Source: Methanococcus voltae PS (GTDB taxonomy: Archaea > AGJL01 > Methanococci > Methanococcales > Methanococcaceae). Taken from it: 64,000 bases of DNA. Below are positions 8,477 through 17,318 of the stretch, one piece after another. The stretch covers positions 27,504 to 91,503 of the forward strand of contig NZ_JANUCQ010000005.1 in the NCBI RefSeq assembly GCF_024807035.1. Direction: 5' to 3'. Position numbers and translations under genes: made by a program. A model generated the notes under the pieces. The model did no database searches. It was not told the DNA's origin and was given only the letters and a program-made list of their open reading frames with translations. Every line of letters begins with the position of its first letter. Position 1 is the stretch's first letter.

Positions 8477-10144
8477 ATGATACACCGAGAATCTCAAAAT
8501 TCAGACTCTAATAATAGAGTACTAAGTGAAAAGGGATATTTTATTACCGTATACAACAGCTTAACAAATACTATGGAAAAATTCATTCCATTAGATAAAA
8601 AAGCTATAAAGATGTATATCTGCGGACCTACGGTTTACGATTCGTCACATTTAGGTCACGGTCGTACCTACGTATCTTTTGACGTAATAAAACGATATTT
8701 AGAACATAAAGGTTATAACGTTTATTTGGTCATCAATTTTACCGATATCGACGATAAAATAATAAATAAAGCTAAAAATCTTAAAATGGATTGTAAAAAT
8801 ATTTCTGAAGAAAATATAGATTCATTTTTAATAGATATGCTTTCTTTAGGGGTAGAGCCTGCAAATGTATATCCTAAGGTTACACAATCAATCTCTGAAA
8901 TAATAGACTTTATAGGCGTGTTAATGAAAAAAGATTACGCTTATAAAACAACGGATGGAATTTATTTCAACGTTAGGAAATTTAGGGAATATGGTAGGCT
9001 TAGCAATATAAAAATAGACAAATTAAAATCTAAAGCTAAAGATAATAAAGAATTGGAAAATAAAGATAATAAAGAAAGAGAAAAAGAAATTAGCAATGCG
9101 ACATCTGAAAAGTTAAATATGGAAGATTTTGCACTTTGGAAGTTTAACGAGCCAGTTTTTGAAGGAGATATTTGTGTAGAACCAGCTTGGGATAGCCCTT
9201 GGGGTAAGGGACGACCTGGTTGGCATATTGAATGCTCTGTAATGAGTGCAAAATATTTTGGAGAATGTTTCGATATACACGGAGGTGGGAAAGATTTGGC
9301 ATTCCCTCATCACGAAAATGAAATAGCTCAAAGTGATAGTTATTTTGAAGCGCCTTGTGTAAAATATTGGATGCATACGGGTTTTGTTAGAGTAAATGGC
9401 GAAAAAATGAGCAAAAGCCTTGGGAATTTTGTAACCATTAAGGATATGTTACAAAAATATAATAAAGACACCTTAAGATTGTTCTTTATCCAAAGACATT
9501 ATCGCTCGCCTCTTGATTATTCGGACGAATCCTTAACACACGTAAAAAATACATTGGATAAATTTGAAAATTCAATTAAAAAATTAATTTACTATTCAAA
9601 AGATTCTGAAGTTAAAAATAAGCTATCAATAACTGACGTAGAATTTATGAATATATTATATTCCTGTAGAAACAAATTTTATGATGCTATGGACGATGAT
9701 TTTAACACCGTTGAAGCTATTAAAGTTCTTAACACTTTAATAACTGCTACAAATAAATATATGGCAGAATTAGAAAATTTAAAAAATTCTAATGCGAATA
9801 CTTCTATCATAATACAAGCTTTAGAATTTTATAGGGACGTAGGCGAAGTATTTGGAATATTTGGCGATTTAAAGATTGATTGTTATTTAAATTGCTTAAA
9901 AAGGTATGGTTACGAAGAAGAGGTAAAAGAAAGTAGCGCTTGTATTGATAAAATAGCAAAAGCAGAGTTTAGCTTTGCTAGTGCGGGAAAAGTAGACGAT
10001 TTAATGAAATTAGTAATTGAATTACGGGAAGATTTACGAGACAATAAAAATTATGAAATGGCGGACAAAATAAGAGATAAATTAGAAGAATTAGATATTA
10101 TATTGGAAGATAACCCAAAAGGTACCCGATGGGTCATTAAATAA
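8477..10144 (+). CDS. cysS: Cysteinyl-tRNA synthetase
   Basis: This class I aminoacyl-tRNA synthetase of 555 residues activates cysteine and charges tRNA-Cys. It shows the N-terminal YICGPTVYDSSHLGHGRTY with an HxGH signature (HLGH), the zinc-type cysteine and histidine residues around IECSVMSAKYFG and FPHHENE, and KMSKS at residues 310-314. It is longer than typical bacterial CysRS (about 460) because of a 35-residue N-terminal extension and a Lys/Asn/Glu-rich insertion near residues 185-215. Some methanogens lack CysRS and make Cys-tRNA through O-phosphoserine, so its presence is a useful lineage marker. Downstream lies a convergent gene and a T-rich repeat. Confidence 0.96.
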   Translation: MIHRESQNSDSNNRVLSEKGYFITVYNSLTNTMEKFIPLDKKAIKMYICGPTVYDSSHLGHGRTYVSFDVIKRYLEHKGYNVYLVINFTDIDDKIINKAKNLKMDCKNISEENIDSFLIDMLSLGVEPANVYPKVTQSISEIIDFIGVLMKKDYAYKTTDGIYFNVRKFREYGRLSNIKIDKLKSKAKDNKELENKDNKEREKEISNATSEKLNMEDFALWKFNEPVFEGDICVEPAWDSPWGKGRPGWHIECSVMSAKYFGECFDIHGGGKDLAFPHHENEIAQSDSYFEAPCVKYWMHTGFVRVNGEKMSKSLGNFVTIKDMLQKYNKDTLRLFFIQRHYRSPLDYSDESLTHVKNTLDKFENSIKKLIYYSKDSEVKNKLSITDVEFMNILYSCRNKFYDAMDDDFNTVEAIKVLNTLITATNKYMAELENLKNSNANTSIIIQALEFYRDVGEVFGIFGDLKIDCYLNCLKRYGYEEEVKESSACIDKIAKAEFSFASAGKVDDLMKLVIELREDLRDNKNYEMADKIRDKLEELDIILEDNPKGTRWVIK

Positions 10145-10239
10145 CAAATTAAGAAAAATAGAACAGTTATTCAATTAACTAAGATAAATAAATTAAATAA
10201 ATAAAATTAAAAATAAGGAAAAGGAATTTTATTTATTTT

Positions 10240-10292
10240 TATATTATTTTTTATATTATTTTTTATATTATTTTTTATAGTTTATATTTTAT
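10240..10292. repeat. T-rich 12-bp tandem repeat between convergent genes
   Basis: About three copies of a TTTTTTATATTA unit lie between the ends of cysS (+) and the acyl-CoA ligase gene (-). On the plus strand this is a U-rich run suited to ending the cysS transcript. A terminator role is inferred from position. Confidence 0.5.
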
Positions 10293-10304
10293 TTTTTAGT
10301 CTTT

Positions 10305-12020
10305 TTACAATTTAGTCTCATTTAGTCTTTTTTCAACTAATTCTTTACCAATTTGAGATAATTTGTATTTTTGAATTTTACCACTTGCTGTAAGTGGGTA
10401 TTCTTCAACCATAAAGACGTATTTAGGCACCTTATATCGTGCAATTTTGGTAATTGCGTAGTCCCTTATGTCTTCTTCGGTTAAATCTACACCTTCTTCA
10501 AGAATTACAAATGCTCCAACGATTTCACCGTATTTTTTATCAGGAATGCCTACAACTTGAACGTCTTTTACGCCATCCATTGTATGAACAAATTCTTCGA
10601 TTTCTCTAGGGTAAATATTCTCTCCACCTCTGATAATCATGTCTTTTATTCTTCCAACGATTTTATAGTATCCTTCATCGTCTTGTGTTGCTAAATCCCC
10701 ACTGTGGAGCCATCCATCTTCGTCGATTGCCTCAGCGGTTTTTTCTGGCATGTTATAGTATCCTTTCATTACGTTGTAACCTTTACAGCAGATTTCACCT
10801 ACTTGGTTTCTACCGAGTGTTTCACCTGTTTCTGGGTCTACAATTTTTACTTGACTGTGTGGTAGAGCCACACCTACGGTGTTAACTCTTTTATCAAGGC
10901 TATCTGTAGCCTTAGTTTGAGTAAATACCGGTGAAGCTTCCGTAAGTCCATAAGCTATTGTAACTTCAGACATATTCATCTCTTCGATTACTTTTTTCAT
11001 TGCCTCTGTAGGACATGTTGAACCCGCCATAATACCCGTTCTCAATGAACTAAGGTCGAACATCTTAAACATAGGGTGGTTAAACTCTGCAATAAACATC
11101 GTAGGAACTCCATAGAGCGATGTACATTTTTCTTTTTGGACTGCTGCTAGTGCAAGTAATGGGTCGAATAATTCGAGCATTACAAGGGTACTACCGTGTG
11201 TTAAAACCGCCATAACGCCTAAAACTATACCAAAGCAGTGGAATAAAGGAACTGGTAAGCATAGCCTATCTTTTTCGCTATAGTGCATACTTTCCCCGAT
11301 ATAGAATCCATTATTTAAGATATTTCTATGCGTAAGCATTACACCTTTTGGAAAGCCTGTAGTTCCGGACGTATATTGGATATTTACCACATCGGTATTT
11401 TTAACTTGCTTTTTAGCTTCTTCAAGCTTATCATTTGGCAAGTGTTTACCCAATAACATGATTTCGTGCGTATTGTACATACCTCTATGTTTTTCAGGCC
11501 CTATATACATTATAGTTTTTAAATGAGGGTATGTTTCACTGTTTAACTCCCCTCGCTTCTGTGTTTTCAATTCAGGTATTAAATCGTAAACTGTTTCAAT
11601 ATAGTTTACATCCCTAAATTGGTCTACAATTGCCAAAGCTTTCATATCGGATTGCTTAAGCACGTAATCAAGTTCATGACTTTTATAAGCCGTATTAACG
11701 GTTACCGCTACAGCACCAATTTTTGCGGTTGCGAATACGAAAGTTAACCAGTCTGGGACGTTTCTTGCCCAAAGACCAACGTTATCGCCTTTAGATATAC
11801 CAATCTCTAAAAGACCTTTCGCCATCATGTCAACACGTTCGTTAAATTCTCCGTAAGTAAATCTTAAATCTCTGTCTGGATAAACCATAAATTCTTGGTC
11901 AGGGTTTTTTGATACCATTTTTTCGAAGAATTCGCCGATTGTTTCTTCAGTAAATAGATTTCCGTAATCTAATGGTGTTTCCATATTTTCATAATAAACA
12001 TTTCCTGTTTTTTCGACCAT
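10305..12020 (-). CDS. AMP-forming acyl-CoA synthetase (acyl-activating enzyme family)
   Basis: This is a 571-residue ANL-superfamily ligase that makes an acyl-adenylate and then an acyl-CoA thioester. Signatures are the P-loop-like [18 protein letters not shown], the YGLTEASP motif, [18 protein letters not shown] with the hinge region, and the C-terminal catalytic lysine in [11 protein letters not shown]. The overall form resembles medium/long-chain acyl-CoA synthetases (FadD-like). It is the last gene of a three-gene unit with a hotdog thioesterase and an HTH-cupin regulator on the same strand, with gaps of about 210 and 160 bp. The acid it activates is unknown; aryl or branched-chain acids are possible because methanococci assimilate such acids, but nothing in the sequence settles this. 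ATG is preceded by GTGATG. Confidence 0.9.
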   Translation of the reverse strand: MVEKTGNVYYENMETPLDYGNLFTEETIGEFFEKMVSKNPDQEFMVYPDRDLRFTYGEFNERVDMMAKGLLEIGISKGDNVGLWARNVPDWLTFVFATAKIGAVAVTVNTAYKSHELDYVLKQSDMKALAIVDQFRDVNYIETVYDLIPELKTQKRGELNSETYPHLKTIMYIGPEKHRGMYNTHEIMLLGKHLPNDKLEEAKKQVKNTDVVNIQYTSGTTGFPKGVMLTHRNILNNGFYIGESMHYSEKDRLCLPVPLFHCFGIVLGVMAVLTHGSTLVMLELFDPLLALAAVQKEKCTSLYGVPTMFIAEFNHPMFKMFDLSSLRTGIMAGSTCPTEAMKKVIEEMNMSEVTIAYGLTEASPVFTQTKATDSLDKRVNTVGVALPHSQVKIVDPETGETLGRNQVGEICCKGYNVMKGYYNMPEKTAEAIDEDGWLHSGDLATQDDEGYYKIVGRIKDMIIRGGENIYPREIEEFVHTMDGVKDVQVVGIPDKKYGEIVGAFVILEEGVDLTEEDIRDYAITKIARYKVPKYVFMVEEYPLTASGKIQKYKLSQIGKELVEKRLNETKL

Positions 12021-12227
12021 AACATCACATTTTAATTGTTTAATTGTTTGTTTAATTTTTATTATTAATTTTTACTTTAATTTACATCATAATTAGCTTA
12101 ATTAATTCGGATTGAAATTGTAAAATTAAGATTGTAAAATTAATAATGTAAAAATGTAAAATGTAAAAAAGCAAATTAGTTGTTATTTAGCTATTATATT
12201 ATTATTCATAAAATATTAATATAATAT

Positions 12228-12638
12228 TTAATTTTTATCGAGTTCTATGTAATGTTCCATCAGTTGATTTCTTATGTCTTCTGGTATAGGAACTGATTTT
12301 TGTTCGATAAAATCAAAATGAACAACTACTGCTTTACCTTTTACACACAATACACCGTCTTGCCAAGCTTCGTGATACAAAGTAAATGACTTATTACCTA
12401 TTTTACTAACGTAACTTCTTATTTGAACGTTTTTGCCCAATTCCATTTGGCTAACAAAGTCAAAGTCTGTGTGAGCCATTATAAGTTTCCAATCTTCATG
12501 TTTTGTTGATAAATTTGGGGTGAACATCTTGAAAAATGGATTTCGTGCCTGTTCAAACCATATTGCTACAACTGTATTGTTTATGTGGCGCAACCCATCA
12601 ATATCGCCAAATCTTGGTTCTACGGTTATTTCGTACAT
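12228..12638 (-). CDS. Acyl-CoA thioesterase, hotdog fold (4HBT-like)
   Basis: This is a 136-residue single-domain hotdog protein. The N-terminal FGDIDGLRHINNTVVAIWFE matches the 4-hydroxybenzoyl-CoA thioesterase signature, with the Asp of DGLRHINN in the catalytic position. It would hydrolyse an acyl-CoA, presumably the product or by-product of the neighbouring acyl-CoA ligase. The ATG at 12638 follows GGTG; an upstream in-frame TTG overlaps that ribosome site and is rejected. It lies between the ligase and the regulator gene, all on the minus strand. Pairing a CoA ligase with a thioesterase suggests control of a CoA-ester pool. Confidence 0.85.
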   Translation of the reverse strand: MYEITVEPRFGDIDGLRHINNTVVAIWFEQARNPFFKMFTPNLSTKHEDWKLIMAHTDFDFVSQMELGKNVQIRSYVSKIGNKSFTLYHEAWQDGVLCVKGKAVVVHFDFIEQKSVPIPEDIRNQLMEHYIELDKN

Positions 12639-12802
12639 ATTATACACCAATTCAAGAATTTTACTAAGTTTAATAATTTTTTATTTTTAAATTCATTTTT
12701 AAATTCTGATTTTAGCTTTAATTTTTAATTTTCAGCTTTAATATTAATTCCTTTAATATTTTTATATTACTAATTTTCCTCAATACTACAAGAATGTAGT
12801 AT

Positions 12803-13387
12803 TTACAATGGTGTATATACGACCGCTAAAATCTTTGAATTTTGGTCTTTGGCGTGTAAATTGTGAGGTACGATTGAATCGTAGTATATGCTATCTCCTT
12901 TTGCTAAAACATATACATCTTGTCCGTAATTAATTTCAATCTCTCCGCTCATAACATATATAAACTCTTCACCTTCATGGGAAGATAATTCTATTTCTTC
13001 ATTTGCTTGTGGATACACATCGATAATAAATGGTTCCATGTGTCTATCTATTTTACCCGCAGCTAACGAATAAAAGTTTAATTTACTTTCTTCGTCGTTG
13101 GAGTACGTTTTTGTTCCTGAAAATCTAACAACATTTTCTGATGCACCAAATCTTGATACAACTGGTCCTAATTCAGGCAAGTCATCCAAAAAAGTACCCA
13201 ACCTAACGCCTAAAGCTCTTGCAATCGCGATTAAAGGTTTTAATGAAGGTATCAAATCGCCGTTTTCAATCTTTTTGAGCAATTCAACATCGTTACCGCT
13301 AATTTTTGCAAGTTCTTCAATAGACATATTATTTAATTCTCTAACTTTTTTGATTTTAATTCCTACTTGGTTGTTCTTTTCTGACAT
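12803..13387 (-). CDS. HTH-type transcriptional regulator with C-terminal cupin domain
   Basis: This 194-residue protein has an XRE-type helix-turn-helix (about residues 9-65; SIEELAKISGNDVELLKKIE) joined to a cupin_2 barrel (about 100-190; SSHEGEEFIYVMSGEIEI and a KGDSIYYDS turn). This architecture is common in regulators where the cupin senses a small ligand or metal. It is the first gene of the unit with the thioesterase and CoA ligase, so local regulation of that unit is the simple reading. ATG follows GAGGGTAAGT. Candidate operators with TTGTACAA and an inverted GAGTACAACT lie just upstream. Confidence 0.9.
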   Translation of the reverse strand: MSEKNNQVGIKIKKVRELNNMSIEELAKISGNDVELLKKIENGDLIPSLKPLIAIARALGVRLGTFLDDLPELGPVVSRFGASENVVRFSGTKTYSNDEESKLNFYSLAAGKIDRHMEPFIIDVYPQANEEIELSSHEGEEFIYVMSGEIEINYGQDVYVLAKGDSIYYDSIVPHNLHAKDQNSKILAVVYTPL

Positions 13388-13990
13388 ACTTACCCTCTTT
13401 TTACTTGGAGTACAACTTAAATTTTGTTTTGTTTGTATATATTTATTTTAGGTTATTTTAGGTTATTTTATTCTATTTTCAATTTATTTACTTTAATTAT
13501 TATTTTAATTTAGTTGTACTCTTCTTTTAGTCGGATATCTCCGATTTTTTACAATTTTGCCTCGCATGAGGTTTTGTACAATTTGTACAATTTGTTTGTT
13601 TTTTCATTTTGGACCTTTTCCTTATCTTATTTTTTATTCTTTTATTTTATTCTTTTATTTTATTCTTTTATTTTATTCTTTTATTTTATTTAATTTAGTT
13701 ACTTAAGTTAATTAAGTTAATTAAGTTATTTACCTAAACTATTTATTCTTTACTTAATTTTACTTAATTCCAGGTATTTATTTTATTGTTAGATTTAATG
13801 ATTGGTTTATTTGCATTAATTAATTGATACATATACATAAACCAAAACATTAAATTTAAAATATATCTTATTATTTAAAAAGTTAACGGTCAAAGGTAGT
13901 TTTGATACGATAAAAAACTGAAAATTAAAAACTAAAAACTAAAATAAAATAATATATAAATAAAAATAAAATAAAAAAGTACTAAATGTA
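13388..13990. promoter_or_regulatory. Long regulatory region upstream of the HTH-cupin operon
   Basis: About 600 bp without a gene. Near the regulator it holds GAGTACAACT (13408-13417) and its exact inverse AGTTGTACTC (13512-13521), an imperfect dyad CGGATATCTCCG (13531-13542), a CCTC/GAGG hairpin at about 13560-13571, and two copies of the palindrome TTGTACAA (13574-13581 and 13583-13590) nine bases apart. Farther out is a 13-bp T-rich tandem repeat (13638-13689). The inverted and repeated GTAC-centred sites are plausible operators; this is inference. Confidence 0.55.
13638..13689. repeat. 13-bp tandem repeat, four perfect copies
   Basis: Four perfect copies of TCTTTTATTTTAT. They lie downstream of the ZIP gene and upstream of the HTH-cupin regulator. 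On the transcribed strand they are A-rich, so unlike the other repeats here they do not resemble a U-rich terminator. Confidence 0.85.
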
Positions 13991-15091
13991 TTAAAGTAGT
14001 ACGGCAATTCCAACTGCAAAAATACCTAATAATATGTAGTAAAATCCTTTTATATTTGCGTGTTTTGGATTAATTAGTAAAAGCATAGACGTAGCTATAA
14101 ACACACCTGCTGAAAAAGATATCAAAGGCTTAACAGGTAATTCGGGTAATATCCAAAGCCCTGCAAAAGTTCCCAATACTGTTGAAAGAGAAACTAGGCT
14201 TCCAATCAATAATGTATACGGTCCGTAGTACTTCTTTAATGGTGAGAATAACGCAAAACCTGCAGGTAATTTGTGCAAAAGTATTGCAAGATATAAAGAC
14301 ATTCCCAAACTACCAATAAATGTTAAAGCAATTACTAAACCATCAATAAATGCGTGAATGAAGAATGAAATAGGGTAAATGTATTTAATTCTAACATCTA
14401 CATTCTCGTATATTTTTTCAAGACTGGAAATATTTTTTTGAATTATTTCTTCAGGTAATTTAACGGTTGTTTTTAAAGCCAAATCTTCCTTATTTATTTT
14501 TGAATTTATTTCTTCACAATCTAAGCAAGTATTTGAACCAATGTTATCGATTGTATAGTTTTTACTGTCATTTTTACTGCTTTTCAGTTCTTTTTCGTCG
14601 TATGATTTATTTACACTATTATTGTAATTTTTATTACCTTTACGACCGATACTTTCATTATGGTTTATATCATAATCTATTATTTCAATAATTTTGTCTG
14701 AAACCTTATTTTTAAATTTCCCTAGTCCATTAACATTAGTATCTTTGGTATTTTTTAATTCTTTTCCAGGATTTTCAGCATTTTCAGCATTTTTATTGTT
14801 TAATCTATTTATAACGTGCAATTGATGATGTACCCCTAATTTTCTAAAATATTTTTCAAATAGTATTACAAGAGTTATACCCAGTAACACGTACAATGTA
14901 GAATATTTAGAATAACCTTCTGGTATCATAATAAATATGCTTGCCCCTAATAAAAATCCCCCTGCAAATAGCTCATAATTTTCAGATTCCTTTAAAAAGT
15001 TGGTATAATATGCCAAAAATCCTCCAAAAAGCATTATGAAAAATGCCATTATTGCAACATGTATTCCTTCATTGCTTATCAAATCTATCAT
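13991..15091 (-). CDS. ZIP-family divalent metal transporter with long hydrophilic loop
   Basis: This 366-residue membrane protein imports zinc or a similar metal ion. Three N-terminal hydrophobic segments (to about residue 85) are followed by a long Asn/Lys-rich loop (about 95-240) and then five more membrane segments. The metal-path motifs of TM4 and TM5 are present as HAFIDGLVIAL and HKLPAGFAL. The loop contains CLDCEE and a HHQLH-type patch that might bind metal. The ATG at 15091 follows GGGTG; an in-frame GTG three codons upstream overlaps that site. A 15-nt dyad, ATTAGATTATCTAAT, lies 71 bp upstream (15162-15176) and recurs before vhcD. Confidence 0.86.
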   Translation of the reverse strand: MIDLISNEGIHVAIMAFFIMLFGGFLAYYTNFLKESENYELFAGGFLLGASIFIMIPEGYSKYSTLYVLLGITLVILFEKYFRKLGVHHQLHVINRLNNKNAENAENPGKELKNTKDTNVNGLGKFKNKVSDKIIEIIDYDINHNESIGRKGNKNYNNSVNKSYDEKELKSSKNDSKNYTIDNIGSNTCLDCEEINSKINKEDLALKTTVKLPEEIIQKNISSLEKIYENVDVRIKYIYPISFFIHAFIDGLVIALTFIGSLGMSLYLAILLHKLPAGFALFSPLKKYYGPYTLLIGSLVSLSTVLGTFAGLWILPELPVKPLISFSAGVFIATSMLLLINPKHANIKGFYYILLGIFAVGIAVLL

Positions 15092-15590
15092 TGTAAACAC
15101 CCATAATATAATCTATATATTTCAAGTTTTTTAATGTTATTTAATCTTTTCTAATATGGTTATTAGATTATCTAATAGTAGGGTTATAAAATTATAAAAA
15201 TTTTAAAATTTAAAAATTTTAAAAAATTACCCAATATCTGTAAAATGTGGTAAAAATCTAATAAAATATACAATAACGTTAAATGTTCTAATATTAATAT
15301 TTAAGTATACTTAATATTATTAATTATACTTAAATAATTTTAATAAAAATAAAATATCCTGGTTTAAAGGATTAATACGTTTAAGGTGTACAAGTTTTCA
15401 TATTGAATATAGTTTAAAATAAAATTAAAATCTGAATATTTAAGGATATATAATTAGTATATTAATTAAAAATATTAATTAATATGTATTTTATTTATTT
15501 TATTTATTTTATTTTCTTTTTTATCTTTTACAGTCTAGTATAATAGAAGTTATCTATCGTATAATTTATATCTATTTTAATTATATATAC
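15092..15590. promoter_or_regulatory. Non-coding region, ZIP promoter side
   Basis: About 500 bp. It holds the dyad ATTAGATTATCTAAT at 15162-15176 (17 bp with its flanking T and A), then long A/T palindromic runs around 15188-15227. The far end is the 3' flank of the ferredoxin gene's neighbour region. No ORF with a ribosome site is seen. Confidence 0.5.
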
Positions 15591-15797
15591 TTAGTCATCT
15601 TTTTTCATGTTAATAGTAATTGCATTTACGGGACATTTTCCTACGCATATTTTACAGTTATGGCAGTCTGAAATATCAAAAGCATAGAACTTGCCGTCTT
15701 TGTCTTTTTTCCATATTCGTGGCCCTTTAGGACAAGCATAATAGCACTTTTCGCAACCAGTACACTTTTCCTTATCAACAATTATTTCTACGGACAT
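15591..15797 (-). CDS. 2[4Fe-4S] ferredoxin
   Basis: A 68-residue electron carrier with two cluster motifs, CTGCEKCYYACP and CHNCKICVGKCP. The spacing between them is widened by a charged stretch (WKKDKDGK), unlike the most compact clostridial-type ferredoxins. The ATG at 15795-15797 is preceded by GTGAT; a GTG three codons upstream is that ribosome site itself and is not the start. It is monocistronic. Redox partner unknown; low-potential carriers of this kind serve oxidoreductases such as Ior or formylmethanofuran dehydrogenase. Confidence 0.93.
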   Translation of the reverse strand: MSVEIIVDKEKCTGCEKCYYACPKGPRIWKKDKDGKFYAFDISDCHNCKICVGKCPVNAITINMKKDD

Positions 15798-16122
15798 AAT
15801 TATCACATTTATATCTTTTTAGGATTTTATTTTAGTTTTATACGTATGCCCACCATAGGTATCAACCATTTTAAATCTTAATAAGATATGCCCATAATAT
15901 AACTTATCATTTTATTATATATTATTTATTGTATTTTATTAATTTATTAATTTATTAATTTATTACTTCAGTATATTCGTTGATATTATCTCAATAACAA
16001 TAATTTAAATAATATAAAATAAAATTAAGAAAAGAAAAATAAAAAAGTAATAAGAAAAATAAAAATGTAATAATATAAAACACAAAAAAAGTAAGAAAAA
16101 TAAATAATAAATTGGTGCAGTT
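15798..16122. promoter_or_regulatory. Divergent promoter region, ferredoxin / DUF531-like gene
   Basis: About 325 bp. It has several TATA-like stretches around 15910-15930 and an A-rich run before the plus-strand gene, whose ribosome site is GGTG near 16113. No convincing dyad. Confidence 0.4.
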
Positions 16123-16746
16123 ATGGAAGAATATAATTACGAATATGATTATAAAAAGTATACTAAGAATAATAAAAATAAAAGTGGAAACAAGGAAAAA
16201 AACTACAAAAGATGTACGATGATATTGTACAATTCTTACGATAAATCAAAATGGCACGAAGCCCATAAAAGAGCAATAGCTAGGGCAGCACCAATTTGCA
16301 CGGCTTTTGATTGGAATTTAGCGATATACGATTTTCCAGTGGATAAAATAGAAAATTTGGAAGGTTTAGAAAGCACCAATACTGAAAAAGATGTTATAAA
16401 ATTGATTGAAACTACTATAGGCGGTTCTGGTAGTTATTTAAGAAATTTAATTGATAATAACCGATTCATTGTAACAAATAAGTATCAAGCACAATTTGGT
16501 ACTCCAATAGCTACAACTTCAAAGCCAGACGCTAAAAAGTTAATAACTCCGAAACAAGTGCTTCAAGAATTGCAAAAAAAGCCTTGTGGAGTGTTTATCG
16601 GCTTAGGAAGGCATGGTTTACCTAAAGATGTAATGAAAATGGGTCATTATGAGTTAGATATTACTGAAAAAGGTTTATCTCTTGAAACTTGTACTGCGAT
16701 AGCTTCAATACCTTCAGTACTAGGTACTATGGCAAAATACGAGTAA
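16123..16746 (+). CDS. Conserved archaeal protein, DUF531-like (possible SPOUT-type fold)
   Basis: This 207-residue protein has an unstructured Tyr/Lys/Asn-rich start (residues 1-30) and then a conserved domain from CTMILYNSYDKSKWHEAHKRA. The C-terminal part, GVFIGLGRHGLPKD, a short spacer, GHYELDITEKGLSLETCTAIASIP, resembles the knotted cofactor-binding loops of SPOUT RNA methyltransferases (glycine-rich loop, then a leucine/serine helix). I assign it to DUF531 from memory of the family; no function is established. It stands alone, with a ribosome site GGTG. Confidence 0.65.
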   Translation: MEEYNYEYDYKKYTKNNKNKSGNKEKNYKRCTMILYNSYDKSKWHEAHKRAIARAAPICTAFDWNLAIYDFPVDKIENLEGLESTNTEKDVIKLIETTIGGSGSYLRNLIDNNRFIVTNKYQAQFGTPIATTSKPDAKKLITPKQVLQELQKKPCGVFIGLGRHGLPKDVMKMGHYELDITEKGLSLETCTAIASIPSVLGTMAKYE

Positions 16747-16750
16747 AAAA

Positions 16751-16810
16751 TAATAAAATAAATAATAAAATAAATAATAAAATAAATAATAAAATAAATA
16801 ATAAAATAAA
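16751..16810. repeat. 12-bp tandem repeat, five perfect copies
   Basis: Five perfect copies of TAATAAAATAAA directly after the DUF531-like stop codon, between two convergent genes. T-rich on the minus strand, where it lies beyond the end of the TrmB-like gene at 16923, so it could serve as that gene's terminator tract. Confidence 0.9.
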
Positions 16811-16922
16811 TAAAAAATTAAAAGGCGAAAAATTAAATATAACACAATAATTAAATATTTAATTAAATAATAATAGTTGGGATAGTTAAATATAATTAAA
16901 TATAGTTAACTATTATAGTTAA

Positions 16923-17318
16923 TTATTTAACGTTAATTGAAACAATCGGCTTTACGGCTTTAACTTTTTTATCAGATATTTTTTTATCTATCAATGCTAA
17001 ATCGTTTAATTTACCTTCTATTTCAACAGATATTTCTTTTACAAGGTCAACCGGGTCAATTGATGAATAAACATACGGTTTTTTACCCAAGCCTTCCCTG
17101 TCCATTTTTTTCCTAAATACATGGTCTTCGTTGAACATCTCAAATATTGATTCCCTAACGGTTGAAGGATATATACCAGTTCCTTCTGCAATATCATCTA
17201 CCGTACTTTCACCGTACATTCTTAAGTATACGTATATTTTAGCTTTGACCTCACTACCCATTAATTTGGATAGGTTCGCTATCAATTCTTTATTAACAGA
17301 ACTCAAATCTTTGGTCAA
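16923..17318 (-). CDS. TrmB/winged-helix type transcriptional regulator
   Basis: This is a 131-residue DNA-binding protein. Residues about 15-85 form a winged helix: SEVKAKIYVYLRMYGESTVDDIAEGTGIYPSTVRESIFEMF is the usual layout of the TrmB family, followed by a wing and a short helical tail that could dimerise. It lacks the sugar-binding domain of full-length TrmB, so any effector is unclear. The start is TTG at 17316-17318, supported by a strong GGAGGGGA site; there is no ATG alternative. A hairpin-forming dyad lies about 360 bp upstream. Target genes cannot be inferred. Confidence 0.75.
   Translation of the reverse strand: MTKDLSSVNKELIANLSKLMGSEVKAKIYVYLRMYGESTVDDIAEGTGIYPSTVRESIFEMFNEDHVFRKKMDREGLGKKPYVYSSIDPVDLVKEISVEIEGKLNDLALIDKKISDKKVKAVKPIVSINVK

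Noticed and set aside
15795..15806. GTG start for the ferredoxin at 15804-15806
   Set aside because: These bases form the GTGAT ribosome site of the ATG three codons later.
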